In this document: positions 8,077 through 16,119 of the stretch, one piece after another | How the letters are laid out: every line of letters starts with the position of its first letter | Numbering within the stretch: position 1 is the stretch's first letter | Program-made: the position numbers and the translations under genes | Notes under the pieces: model-generated | Told to the model about the DNA's origin: nothing | Databases searched by the model: none | What the model saw: the letters and a program-made list of their open reading frames with translations, nothing else | Assembly: GCA_029253645.1 (NCBI GenBank) | Contig: JAQWZC010000012.1 | Span: 1-47,511 of the forward strand | DNA length: 47,511 nt | DNA from: Alphaproteobacteria bacterium | GTDB lineage: Bacteria > Pseudomonadota > Alphaproteobacteria > RS24 | Direction of reading: 5' to 3'

Positions 8077-9358
8077 TAAAATCGATATCCGCTCAGCCAA
8101 CCCATTAGCGGCCCAAGCCTATCAGGCGCGGCTGAAAAAACGCTATCGGGCGGAGCGGCGTTTTCGCGCCTATGGTCTGGCGGCGATTATGACGGCAGGC
8201 ATGATTTTGCTGTTTTTGTTAAACGCCATTATCTTTGCCTCTTTGCCCGCTTTCTCGCATCACTATATGCGCCTCGATGTCGAGATATCGACGGATTATG
8301 TATCGGCACAGACGCCGCAAGAAGGCAATTATTTGGGGTTGGTGCGCGCCGCTTTGCGCGAGCAATTCCCCGATGTGACAGCGCGGCGCGACAAGCGCGC
8401 GCTGTATAAAATCCTCTCTCTCGGAGCGGCGGATGGGCTGCAAAAGCGGGTCATGGCGGCGCCGGATTTGGTCGGCACACGGGTGAGCCTTGATGTGCCT
8501 TTATCCGATGATATTGACCTGATGCTGAAAGGGCTGATTGACCGCAGCCTGCCCCAAAGTGACCGCATTGTTTCTGACCGCGATTTGGTTTGGGTAGATA
8601 AGCTGCTGGCGGAGGACCGCATCACCCGCAAATTTGCTTTTGCGCTATTTACCAATGGCGACAGTCGCGAGCCGGAAATGGCCGGTATTCGCGGCGCGCT
8701 GGTCGGCTCTTTATGGACGCTGCTGGTGACCTTAATTGTTAGCTTTCCGCTCGGCGTTTTGGCGGCGATTTATCTCGAAGAAGTCGCGCCGAAAAATCGC
8801 GCCACCGCCTTGATTGAGGTGAATATCAATAATCTCGCTGCCGTGCCGTCCATTGTCTATGGCTTGTTGGGCTTGGCGGTGTTTATCAATTTCTTCCATT
8901 TGCCGCGCTCGGCCCCGCTGGTTGGCGGCCTTGTGCTGGCGCTGATGACCTTGCCGCGCATCATTATTCCGACCCGCGCCGCCTTTGCCGCCATTCCGCC
9001 CTCCATTCGCGAGGCCGCTTTGGGGGTGGGCGCGTCGCGCACGCAAGTGATTATGCATCATGTTTTGCCGCTCGCCATGCCAGGCATTTTGACCGGCACA
9101 ATTATCGGACTGGCACAAGCGGCGGGCGAAACGGCACCGCTTTTAATGATTGGCATGATGGCATTTATTGTGGATGTGCCCGGCGATGTGACGGCTAAGG
9201 CGACCGTGCTTCCGGCACAGATTTATATGTGGGCCAATAATCCGGAGCGCGCCTTTGTGGCCCGCACAAGTGCCGGAATTGTGGTATTGTTAACCCTGCT
9301 TCTGGTGGTCAATGCAGCGGCCATTTATTTCCGCAGGCGATTTGAGAAGCGATGGTAA
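8069..9358 (+). CDS. pstA: Phosphate ABC transporter permease PstA
   Basis: A 429-residue second permease subunit. ATG 8069 overlaps the pstC stop (ATGACTGA), indicating coupled translation. One N-terminal membrane helix ([20 protein letters not shown]) is followed by about 150 residues of periplasmic sequence and then the BPD permease domain, with [30 protein letters not shown] and the EAA loop [20 protein letters not shown]. The large periplasmic insert matches the extended form in pstC, so the two probably pack together there. The pstB start follows one base after its stop. Confidence 0.94.
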   Translation: MTDKIDIRSANPLAAQAYQARLKKRYRAERRFRAYGLAAIMTAGMILLFLLNAIIFASLPAFSHHYMRLDVEISTDYVSAQTPQEGNYLGLVRAALREQFPDVTARRDKRALYKILSLGAADGLQKRVMAAPDLVGTRVSLDVPLSDDIDLMLKGLIDRSLPQSDRIVSDRDLVWVDKLLAEDRITRKFAFALFTNGDSREPEMAGIRGALVGSLWTLLVTLIVSFPLGVLAAIYLEEVAPKNRATALIEVNINNLAAVPSIVYGLLGLAVFINFFHLPRSAPLVGGLVLALMTLPRIIIPTRAAFAAIPPSIREAALGVGASRTQVIMHHVLPLAMPGILTGTIIGLAQAAGETAPLLMIGMMAFIVDVPGDVTAKATVLPAQIYMWANNPERAFVARTSAGIVVLLTLLLVVNAAAIYFRRRFEKRW

Positions 9359-9359
9359 A

Positions 9360-10136
9360 ATGACGAATATTGAGAACCCGAAAGTCAAAATAAAAGCGCG
9401 CAATATGACCGTGCATTATGGCGATGCGCAGGCCTTGCACGGCATTGACCTTGATTTAAATGCCAATGAAGTGACCGCGCTTATCGGCCCTTCGGGCTGT
9501 GGCAAGTCAACATTTTTACGCTGTATCAATCGCATGAATGATGTGATTGACGGATGCCGTGTCGGCGGCAGTTTGAGCATTGATGAGCAGGATGTTTATG
9601 ACGCCGCGGTTGATGTGGTGGAATTGCGCGCGCGGGTCGGCATGGTGTTTCAAAAGCCCAACCCGTTTCCAAAATCGATTTACGATAATGTCGCCTATGG
9701 CCCACGCATTCATGGCATGGCACAAGACCGCGCCAGTTTGGACGCGCTGGTGGAACGGAGCTTGAAGCGCGCCGGATTATGGCAAGAGGTGAAAGACCGT
9801 TTGAGCGCATCGGGTACCAGCCTGTCGGGCGGGCAGCAGCAGCGCCTATGCATTGCTCGCGCCATTGCGGTTAATCCCGATATTGTGTTGATGGATGAGC
9901 CATGCTCGGCCCTCGACCCGATTGCCACGGCGGTGATTGAGGAATTAATGGAAGAATTGCGCCGCGATTACACCATTGTCATTGTGACCCATTCCATGCA
10001 GCAGGCGGCGCGCATTTCGCAGCGCACGGCCTATTTTCATTTGGGTGATTTGGTCGAGCACGGACAGACCGAAACGATTTTCACCACGCCGCAACACCAG
10101 CAAACCGAAGCCTATATATCAGGGAAAATAGGATAA
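9360..10136 (+). CDS. pstB: Phosphate ABC transporter ATPase PstB
   Basis: A 258-residue cytosolic ATPase that powers phosphate import. Walker A is GPSGCGKST at residues 43-51, the PstB-typical [10 protein letters not shown] follows, the Q loop is [18 protein letters not shown], the ABC signature is [16 protein letters not shown], and Walker B is [16 protein letters not shown] with the H-loop His in [12 protein letters not shown] 9360 lies just after the pstA stop; the upstream open frame overlaps pstA and is not needed. Its TAA shares one base with the phoU ATG. Confidence 0.96.
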   Translation: MTNIENPKVKIKARNMTVHYGDAQALHGIDLDLNANEVTALIGPSGCGKSTFLRCINRMNDVIDGCRVGGSLSIDEQDVYDAAVDVVELRARVGMVFQKPNPFPKSIYDNVAYGPRIHGMAQDRASLDALVERSLKRAGLWQEVKDRLSASGTSLSGGQQQRLCIARAIAVNPDIVLMDEPCSALDPIATAVIEELMEELRRDYTIVIVTHSMQQAARISQRTAYFHLGDLVEHGQTETIFTTPQHQQTEAYISGKIG

Positions 10137-10846
10137 TGACCGATAGCCATATAGTCTCATCTTTTGACCGCGATCTGGCTGATTTGAACCGGCTTGTCGC
10201 CCGCTTGGGCGGCTTGGCCGAGCAGCAATTCGCCGCCGCCATTGACGCGTTGGAAAATCGCGACGTCTCGTCAATTGACGATATTATCGCCGGTGACAGC
10301 GCGCTGGACCGGCTTGAACAAGAATTAAATGACCGCGCCATTGAAGTGATTGCGACCCGCGCCCCTATGGCACGCGATTTGCGGAGCATTTTATCGGCCG
10401 TCAAAATCGCCTCAGTGCTGGAGCGCGTCGGTGACTATGCGAAAAATATCGCCAAGCGCAGCCGTGTGATTATTCAAGAAGAAACCAATCGCAGCGACAC
10501 GATAAGTCTGGCGCGCATTGCCGATATTGTGCAGGGCATGCTGCGCCAAGTGCTTGATGCCTATGCCACCGGCAATGCCGAACAGGCGATGGATGTTTGG
10601 GCGCGTGACCAAGAGGTTGACGCGCTTTATTCCAGTCTGCATGGCGATGTGCTGGCGGTGATTGCCAAAGGGGCGGAGCAGGCCAGTGTCAGTTCGCATT
10701 TTCTGTTCATTGCCAAAAATATTGAACGCATTGGTGACCATACGACGGCGGTTGCCGAGCAGGTTTATTTTCAGGTGCATGGCTCAATGCCGACGGATGA
10801 GCGTCCCAAGGCGGATTTGGCCAGCGGCCCAAGCGTCACGACATAG
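10136..10846 (+). CDS. phoU: Phosphate signalling complex protein PhoU
   Basis: A 236-residue all-helical protein with two three-helix PhoU repeats. Each carries the E/DxxxD-type metal-binding signature: VLERVGDYAKNIAKR in the first and NIERIGDHTTAVAEQ in the second. PhoU links PstSCAB to PhoR and holds PhoR in its inhibitory state when phosphate is plentiful. Because PhoR here lacks visible membrane helices, PhoU may be the main bridge bringing it to the transporter (inference). It starts in a TAATG overlap with pstB and is followed after 15 nt by phoB. Confidence 0.95.
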   Translation: MTDSHIVSSFDRDLADLNRLVARLGGLAEQQFAAAIDALENRDVSSIDDIIAGDSALDRLEQELNDRAIEVIATRAPMARDLRSILSAVKIASVLERVGDYAKNIAKRSRVIIQEETNRSDTISLARIADIVQGMLRQVLDAYATGNAEQAMDVWARDQEVDALYSSLHGDVLAVIAKGAEQASVSSHFLFIAKNIERIGDHTTAVAEQVYFQVHGSMPTDERPKADLASGPSVTT

Positions 10847-10861
10847 AAGAGAGGCGCGCGC

Positions 10862-11566
10862 ATGTCGGCCACCATATTGATTGTTGATGATGAACCGGCC
10901 CAGCTTGAATTGCTGCGCTATAATCTTGAAAAAGCGGGTTTTAATACCGTGCAAGCCGATAATGGGCAGCGCGCCCTTGAGCTTGTCGCGGAAGCCGACC
11001 CTGATTTGGTGGTGCTGGATTGGATGATGCCCGAAGCCTCGGGCATTGATGTCTGCCGCGAATTGCGCGCCCGGTCGGCGACGCGGCTTTTGCCGATTAT
11101 CCTCTTATCGGCACGCGGTGAAGAGGGCGACCGCGCTTTGGGGCTTGACACGGGCGCGGATGATTATATCACCAAGCCGTTTTCGCCACGTGAATTGGTG
11201 GCGCGGGTGAAAGCGCTTTTGCGCCGCGCCCGCCCGTCTTTGCTGCAAGATGTGATGCAATTTGAAGACCTTGTGCTCAATCCCGACACCATGCGGGTGA
11301 CGCGCAATGATGAGGCGATTGATTTGGGGCCGAAGGAATTTCGACTGCTTTGCGTTTTGATGGAGCGTCCTGAGCGCGTTTTCTCGCGTGCGCAATTGCT
11401 CGATAAAGTATGGGGTCACGGCGTTTATGTTGAGGAGCGCACGGTCGATGTGCATATGAGCCGCTTGCGTCGGGCATTGAATAAACCGTCCCTTGGCGGC
11501 GCGCCGCGGCGCGATATTATTCGCACGGTGCGCGGCACGGGCTATGCGCTGGCGCGGCTTAATTAA
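10862..11566 (+). CDS. phoB: Phosphate regulon response regulator PhoB
   Basis: A 234-residue OmpR/PhoB-family response regulator. The receiver domain (about 1-120) has the acidic pair Asp9-Asp10, phospho-acceptor Asp53 in VVLDWMMPEASG, and the conserved Lys in DDYITKPFSPRELVARV. The C-terminal winged helix (about 135-232) has LGPKEFRLLCVLMERPERVF and the recognition segment VDVHMSRLRRALNK. It would bind the Pho box at 5468-5496. A GAAGAGAGG ribosome binding site precedes ATG 10862. It is the last gene of the phosphate operon. Confidence 0.95.
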   Translation: MSATILIVDDEPAQLELLRYNLEKAGFNTVQADNGQRALELVAEADPDLVVLDWMMPEASGIDVCRELRARSATRLLPIILLSARGEEGDRALGLDTGADDYITKPFSPRELVARVKALLRRARPSLLQDVMQFEDLVLNPDTMRVTRNDEAIDLGPKEFRLLCVLMERPERVFSRAQLLDKVWGHGVYVEERTVDVHMSRLRRALNKPSLGGAPRRDIIRTVRGTGYALARLN

Positions 11567-11620
11567 GCGATTGGCAGGCACGGATTGCTGCTTTAGGGTT
11601 TCGCCAAAGGGAGATTTACC

Positions 11621-12220
11621 ATGAGCAAAACCGTTGATTTTATTTTTGATTTCGCCAGCCCCAATGCCTATTTGGTGCATAAGGTCGTGCCGGAAATCGA
11701 GGCGCGGACCGGCGCAAGTTTCAATTATATACCGTGTCTTTTGGGCGGTATTTTTAAGGCGACCGGCAATCAAGCGCCGATGATTGCCTTTGGCGATATT
11801 AAAAATAAACCCGATTATGACATGATTGAAATGCAACGTTTTATCGAGCGTCACGCGCTGACCGATTTTAAAATGAATCCGCATTTTCCGGTTAACTCGC
11901 TCATGCTGGTGCGCGGCGCTTTGGTGGCCGAGCGCGATGGCTATTTGGCAAAATATATTGACGCCATGGTCGATGCCATGTGGGCGCAAGGGCTGAAATT
12001 AGACGACCCTGAAGTGCTGCATAAAGCCTATGCCGATGCCGGTTTTGACGCCGATACGCTGATGAGCGATATGGGCGATGAGGCGATTAAGGCAAAGCTG
12101 ATGGAAAACACCTCCGCCGCCGTGGCGCGCGGTGCCTTCGGTATTCCGACTTTCTTTGTCGGCGATGAGATATTCTTCGGCAAAGAACGCCTCGGCCAAA
12201 TCGAGGAAATGCTCGCTTAA
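11621..12220 (+). CDS. DsbA-fold 2-hydroxychromene-2-carboxylate isomerase family protein
   Basis: A 199-residue member of the DsbA-like / kappa-class GST family. The N-terminal FIFDFASPNAYLVHKVVPEI is the family signature, followed by the helical insert (YIPCLLGGIFKATGNQAP) and the C-terminal AVARGAFGIPTFFVGDEIFFGKERL typical of HCCA isomerases. Family members isomerise 2-hydroxychromene-2-carboxylate with glutathione or act as kappa GSTs. With no naphthalene-pathway genes nearby, the true substrate is unknown. GGGAG precedes ATG 11621. Its TAA overlaps the stop of the convergent dioxygenase gene. Confidence 0.85.
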   Translation: MSKTVDFIFDFASPNAYLVHKVVPEIEARTGASFNYIPCLLGGIFKATGNQAPMIAFGDIKNKPDYDMIEMQRFIERHALTDFKMNPHFPVNSLMLVRGALVAERDGYLAKYIDAMVDAMWAQGLKLDDPEVLHKAYADAGFDADTLMSDMGDEAIKAKLMENTSAAVARGAFGIPTFFVGDEIFFGKERLGQIEEMLA

Positions 12221-13053
12221 CTCAGCGGCGACCCTTCCAGCGTGATGCGATGCATTTCGCGGCGCACGCCGTGATAATCATTCAGCGCATAATGCCAGGT
12301 GCAGCGATTGTCCCAAATGGCAATCGACCCGGACGCCCATTTAAAGCGCGTTGTGTGCTCCATTAAGGTTGCGTGCTGATAGAGATAATCCAAAAGCGGT
12401 TGGCTCTCTGCGGCGGTCCAGCCCTCAAAATGCAGGGTGAAAGCCGGATTGACATAAAGCGCTTTTTTGCCGCTTTCCGGATGGGTGATGATGACCGGAT
12501 GCACGGCGTCCTGCGTGGCTTTTTCGGCATTTTCAAACACATCATCCATTTCGGCGCGATAGGCGGATTGGTCACCGAAAATATGGCGGCTGGAATGCAC
12601 TGCATTGACATTTTCCAAAGTCGCTTTCAGGCCCGGGGACAGGCTGTCATAGGCTTTATACATGCAGGCAAACAGCGTATCGCCGCCGACAGGCGGGGTT
12701 TCGCGCGCCAGCAAAATCGACCCCATGGCCGGAATTTGGTCATAGCTATGGTCGGTATGCCAGCCGCCGCCAATATTCGTCACCTGATCTTTTTCCTTGG
12801 TGACTGAGGCTATTTTCTCATAGCCGTCAACTTTCGGGAAAAACCGGTTCACATTAATCTCGCCAAAACGTTCAGCGAATTCAATATGTTGCTCGGGCGT
12901 CATATCTTGGCCGTGCAAAAACACCAGCCCATGTTCGATAAAACTGTCTTGAATGGCGGCAAAATCAGCATCGCTCAAACCGCCGCCAATATCGACATTT
13001 GCCAGTTCAACGCCAACGCCACCCGATACGGGTCTAATCTCGACTGCGCTCAT
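12217..13053 (-). CDS. TauD/TfdA family Fe(II)/2-oxoglutarate dioxygenase
   Basis: A 278-residue dioxygenase. The iron-binding facial triad is visible as His99 and Asp101 (GGWHTDHSYDQIP) and a distal His254 (CTWHYALNDYHG), followed by Arg residues (VRREMHR) suited to 2-oxoglutarate. Family members hydroxylate taurine, 2,4-D, alkylsulphates and related compounds; the substrate here is not known. ATG 13053 follows a very strong GGGGGAG at 6 nt spacing; an ATG at 13059 sits too close to it. A good sigma-70 promoter lies 27 nt upstream. The 3' ends of this gene and the isomerase overlap by 4 nt. Confidence 0.9.
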   Translation of the reverse strand: MSAVEIRPVSGGVGVELANVDIGGGLSDADFAAIQDSFIEHGLVFLHGQDMTPEQHIEFAERFGEINVNRFFPKVDGYEKIASVTKEKDQVTNIGGGWHTDHSYDQIPAMGSILLARETPPVGGDTLFACMYKAYDSLSPGLKATLENVNAVHSSRHIFGDQSAYRAEMDDVFENAEKATQDAVHPVIITHPESGKKALYVNPAFTLHFEGWTAAESQPLLDYLYQHATLMEHTTRFKWASGSIAIWDNRCTWHYALNDYHGVRREMHRITLEGSPLS

Positions 13054-13079
13054 TATCATCTCCCCCAAAATTTTGATCA

Positions 13080-13108
13080 CTATAAGGCTGCTTTTGGGCG
13101 CGTGACAA
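13080..13108 (-). promoter_or_regulatory. Sigma-70-type promoter for the dioxygenase
   Basis: Reading leftward, TTGTCA (13108-13103) and TTATAG (13085-13080) are separated by exactly 17 nt. Transcription would start near 13073, giving a leader of about 20 nt with the GGGGGAG ribosome binding site. Both hexamers match the consensus at 5 of 6 or 4 of 6 positions. Confidence 0.65.
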
Positions 13109-13182
13109 GTCTGCGTCATGCACGTGAAAACAGTCTCTTGTGATAAATTTGTGCGGTTTTTTGTGGTAAAACTAAGAAATGA

Positions 13183-13250
13183 GCGGTGATTCGGAATAAT
13201 CGCCGCGAATCATGATGCCTGCCCAAGGGGCTTTTTAAAAAGCGTTTGGG
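13183..13250. promoter_or_regulatory. Nested inverted repeats ahead of the pilus operon
   Basis: Two dyads lie in the 229 bp divergent gap. The first, 13183-13206, pairs GCGGTGATT with AATCGCCGC around a 6 nt centre, with one mismatch. The second is a perfect 14 bp palindrome, GCTTTTTAAAAAGC at 13230-13243, flanked by CCCAA (13222-13226) and TTGGG (13246-13250). The second dyad ends 32 nt before the PilM-PilN start. They could be operators or a hairpin in the pilus operon leader. No clear -35/-10 pair is visible for the rightward operon. Confidence 0.4.
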
Positions 13251-13282
13251 TGTGAGGCGTCTGGTAAACGGGTGTTGACTGT

Positions 13283-14911
13283 ATGAGTAGAGCCGAAGCA
13301 TTTCTTGCCGGAGCCGTGCAAATTGCCGGACCGCTTTTGCGGCGGCAAGAGCGGATTGTGGCGGTTAAACTCCACCCTGATGCGGTTTCCGTAGTGCAGC
13401 TTCACCCAACCCTTGATGATTGGGATTTGGACCGATTGGTCAGCTGGTCATTGGAGAACGCCATTGGCCGCTCGCCGGTGCAGGATAATTTCAACTATCT
13501 TGCCGACCAAATTTCCGCCGCCGCCCAAGAGGCCGATATTGACGGCGTTGATGCGGGCATCTCCATTCCACATTCTTTGTTTGATGTGCGCATTTTGCAA
13601 CTCCCCTATATGGAAGAGGACGAGCTGGCAGACGAAGCCGCCGAGCCGGAATTTTGGGAGGAGTTTGACCCTGAGCTGAGTAATTTGGTCGGGCGCGTGG
13701 TGCGCCATCAAATTCTTTATGCCAATGAGGGCGAAGACCGCATTGATGTGATGATTGCCAGCCTGCCGGTCGGTGAGTTGGAACGCTATCGCTCGCTCAT
13801 GCTGGAGGCCAATCTCATTCCGGTATTTGTCGAGAATGAGCTGTTCTCTCTGGTTAATGGCATTTACGCCCGCATGAGCACGGATGAACGCTATAAGCCG
13901 TTTGTCGCCGTGCATTTATGCCCGGGCAATAATCAGATTGTCGCGCATTATCGCGGTCGGCTTTATATGCACAAAATCAATATCTCTGATTTTGATGAAG
14001 CCCTGCTGATGGAGCTTGAGCGCGTTGATGAGGTCGAGGGTGATTTCTGGGAGGAAGTGGCCATTCGCGTCAGCGAGCAGGTGAAGCAGGCCATTTCATT
14101 TTTGGTCGAGACCTATGATGTGCCGCGCCCCGATAAGGTGATTTTGGTTTCCGAATATCGCGAGATTGAAAATTTTTACTTCCTGCTGCATGAGCGGCTC
14201 GGCGCGGCGCGGGTGGTGATTTATGATGCGATGGACGATGTTGAGGTGCCCAATGAGCATCAAAAATATGTCGATTTTTTCGCCAATCCGTCAATTTTCA
14301 CAACGGCGATGGGGCTGGCCACTCAAGGTTTGAATGTTGAAGGGCGCAGCCATGCGCATATGCATAGCCGCCTCATCTCAATGAATTTCCTCGAAGACGC
14401 GCCGCGCATTCGCCGCAATCGGCAATTGGCGGCGGTCAATCGTATTTTGTCGCTGGCCATTGTTGCGGTGATTTTATTTTCCGGCACAGTGCTGGGGGTC
14501 AATACGGTGCCGGCTTATCTGCAAACGCGCGAGGCATCGACCCAATATAATGCGGCGGCCAGCGCGGCGCGGGCCGAGGCCTTGCGACGGCAGGTGAATG
14601 AGAAAAAGCTGACCGAGATAAATCAGGTCATTACCGATATTCGCGCCAATTCGGCCAATCGCGGCTATGGCGTATTTCTGTCGAAATTACCGGCGCTTTT
14701 GCCCGCCGGTGCGGAATTGCAGAAACTTGAAATTGACGCCAAGGACGGCGTCACATTGGCCGGTTTGGCAATGGAAAATGAGGATATTAATCGGCTGAAA
14801 CGCAATTTGCGTTCGGCGAAAATCCTGCGCCGCGACCCGACTGTGGAAACCGAAAAAGAGGGCGACTTTTGGCGCTTCTCCATGACACTCACCTTGTCGA
14901 GGATGCAGTAA
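13283..14911 (+). CDS. Fused PilM-PilN type IV pilus assembly protein
   Basis: A 542-residue protein joining two normally separate pilus parts. Residues 1 to about 355 resemble the actin-like cytoplasmic ATPase PilM/MshI (IVAVKLHPDAVSVVQLHP near the start, DAGISIPHSLFDVRILQLP, then VAVHLCPGNNQIVAHYRG). A single membrane helix follows at about 387-407 (ILSLAIVAVILFSGTVLGV), then a PilN-like periplasmic coiled coil and ferredoxin-like domain (YGVFLSKLPALLPAGAELQKL). Such a chain would transmit state across the inner membrane, like GspL in type II secretion. It opens the run of five genes ending with pilC and shares one base (TAATG) with the next gene. Domain boundaries are estimates. Confidence 0.85.
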   Translation: MSRAEAFLAGAVQIAGPLLRRQERIVAVKLHPDAVSVVQLHPTLDDWDLDRLVSWSLENAIGRSPVQDNFNYLADQISAAAQEADIDGVDAGISIPHSLFDVRILQLPYMEEDELADEAAEPEFWEEFDPELSNLVGRVVRHQILYANEGEDRIDVMIASLPVGELERYRSLMLEANLIPVFVENELFSLVNGIYARMSTDERYKPFVAVHLCPGNNQIVAHYRGRLYMHKINISDFDEALLMELERVDEVEGDFWEEVAIRVSEQVKQAISFLVETYDVPRPDKVILVSEYREIENFYFLLHERLGAARVVIYDAMDDVEVPNEHQKYVDFFANPSIFTTAMGLATQGLNVEGRSHAHMHSRLISMNFLEDAPRIRRNRQLAAVNRILSLAIVAVILFSGTVLGVNTVPAYLQTREASTQYNAAASAARAEALRRQVNEKKLTEINQVITDIRANSANRGYGVFLSKLPALLPAGAELQKLEIDAKDGVTLAGLAMENEDINRLKRNLRSAKILRRDPTVETEKEGDFWRFSMTLTLSRMQ

Positions 14912-16119
14912 TGTCTGATCCGACCCCTCATCCGCAATCCGAAGCGCCGCTTTCGGCGGATGCACGCAGGCTTTTGGCTGAAATCTCAGGCGCGATTGCG
15001 CCGTCCGAGGGCGCGCTTGATATGGCGCAGATGGGCGCAGAGCCCGCGTCCGTATTGCTGACGCCGCATGAGGATACCAAGGCGCGCGCCTTTGCCGATT
15101 TGCTCAATCATATTGAGGATAGCGACGGCACATTAATGGTGGATGAGGCGGCGGCGCTTGAGGTGGCGGAGAAATATCGCAGCGAGAAACAAGCCACCCA
15201 TATCAGCCTTGATAAGGATGATTTACTGGACGAGTTCGCCGCCCCGTTAATGCACGCATCAGGGGATGCGACAGAGGCGGCATCAGCAGACGGTTTTGGC
15301 GATGGCGCGGATGATGTGATGGATGGCGCCATATCCCTCACTGATGAAGAAATCGATGCGGCTTTGGGTGATGACCCATTTGGCGAAGATGGTTTTGAGG
15401 AGACGCCCAAAGCCAAGGGCCGCTTTGGCGGTTTGCTGTCGCGCTTTCGCGCCGGTGCAGGCGGGGTGACGCGGCTTATCGGCGTGCGTAATGCAGCAAC
15501 CGCCTATGACGCGCAATCGGGCGCATCGCTTTTGCCCTATACGATTATTCGTGCCGTTATTTTGGTGCTGGTGGCGGCCGTGCCACCGGCGGTCAATCTC
15601 GCCATTATCCAACCGCAAATTTCCGATAATGGGCGCAAGCTCACGCAAATTCGCGGCTTTGAGGCGCAAATGTCGGAAAATAAAAAACTGGCTGACAGCA
15701 TGGCAGTGCGGCTGTCGGCGCTTGAGCAAGACGCCAAGCGGCGCATTGACAAGCTGATGCCCAATGCGGATTTGGAAGTGTTGTTCAATCGCTATGTGTC
15801 GGCTTTGCAGAAATATGATATCGAATTGCAGGGTTATAATTTATCCTCCATGGATGACCGCAAAGTGGTTATCGGCAATCGCGTGCAGCAGACAAATCTG
15901 GTCGAGCTTAGTCTTGAAGGGCGCTATGATGTCTATGTCGATATTCGCAAAGTTTTTGTTGATGAGTTGAAAATTGCCAGTGTGCTGAAAGAGACAATGG
16001 ACCCGCAAACCGGAAGCCCGAACCTATCCATTAAGGCCAGCCTGATGGTGCCGACCAAGCGCGACTATGATGCGGAATTGGACGACCCGACCAGAAAACT
16101 GGCGGAGGCGAAGAAATAA
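14911..16119 (+). CDS. PilO-like inner-membrane alignment protein with acidic N-terminus
   Basis: A 402-residue bitopic protein. The first ~170 residues are acidic, low in aromatics and probably disordered. A basic stretch (KGRFGGLLSRFRAG) precedes the single membrane helix at about 210-233 (TIIRAVILVLVAAVPPAVNLAI). After it come a periplasmic coiled coil (IRGFEAQMSENKKLADSMA) and a ferredoxin-like C-terminal domain, the layout of PilO/MshJ. Usual PilO is about 200 residues, so the cytoplasmic half is a large addition that might contact PilB or PilM. ATG 14911 overlaps the previous stop by one base and ends in a TAATG with the next gene. The name rests on layout and position more than on strong sequence identity. 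Confidence 0.75.
   Translation: MSDPTPHPQSEAPLSADARRLLAEISGAIAPSEGALDMAQMGAEPASVLLTPHEDTKARAFADLLNHIEDSDGTLMVDEAAALEVAEKYRSEKQATHISLDKDDLLDEFAAPLMHASGDATEAASADGFGDGADDVMDGAISLTDEEIDAALGDDPFGEDGFEETPKAKGRFGGLLSRFRAGAGGVTRLIGVRNAATAYDAQSGASLLPYTIIRAVILVLVAAVPPAVNLAIIQPQISDNGRKLTQIRGFEAQMSENKKLADSMAVRLSALEQDAKRRIDKLMPNADLEVLFNRYVSALQKYDIELQGYNLSSMDDRKVVIGNRVQQTNLVELSLEGRYDVYVDIRKVFVDELKIASVLKETMDPQTGSPNLSIKASLMVPTKRDYDAELDDPTRKLAEAKK

Noticed and set aside
11105-11989. A 294-codon antisense frame spanning phoB and the isomerase
   Set aside because: It crosses two well-supported genes on the other strand, has no ribosome binding site, and its product has the same shadow-like composition.
13230-13243. 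GCTTTTTAAAAAGC as a Rho-independent terminator
   Set aside because: It lies between divergent genes, where no transcript needs to end, and the stem is A/T only apart from its outer pair, without a following T-tract.
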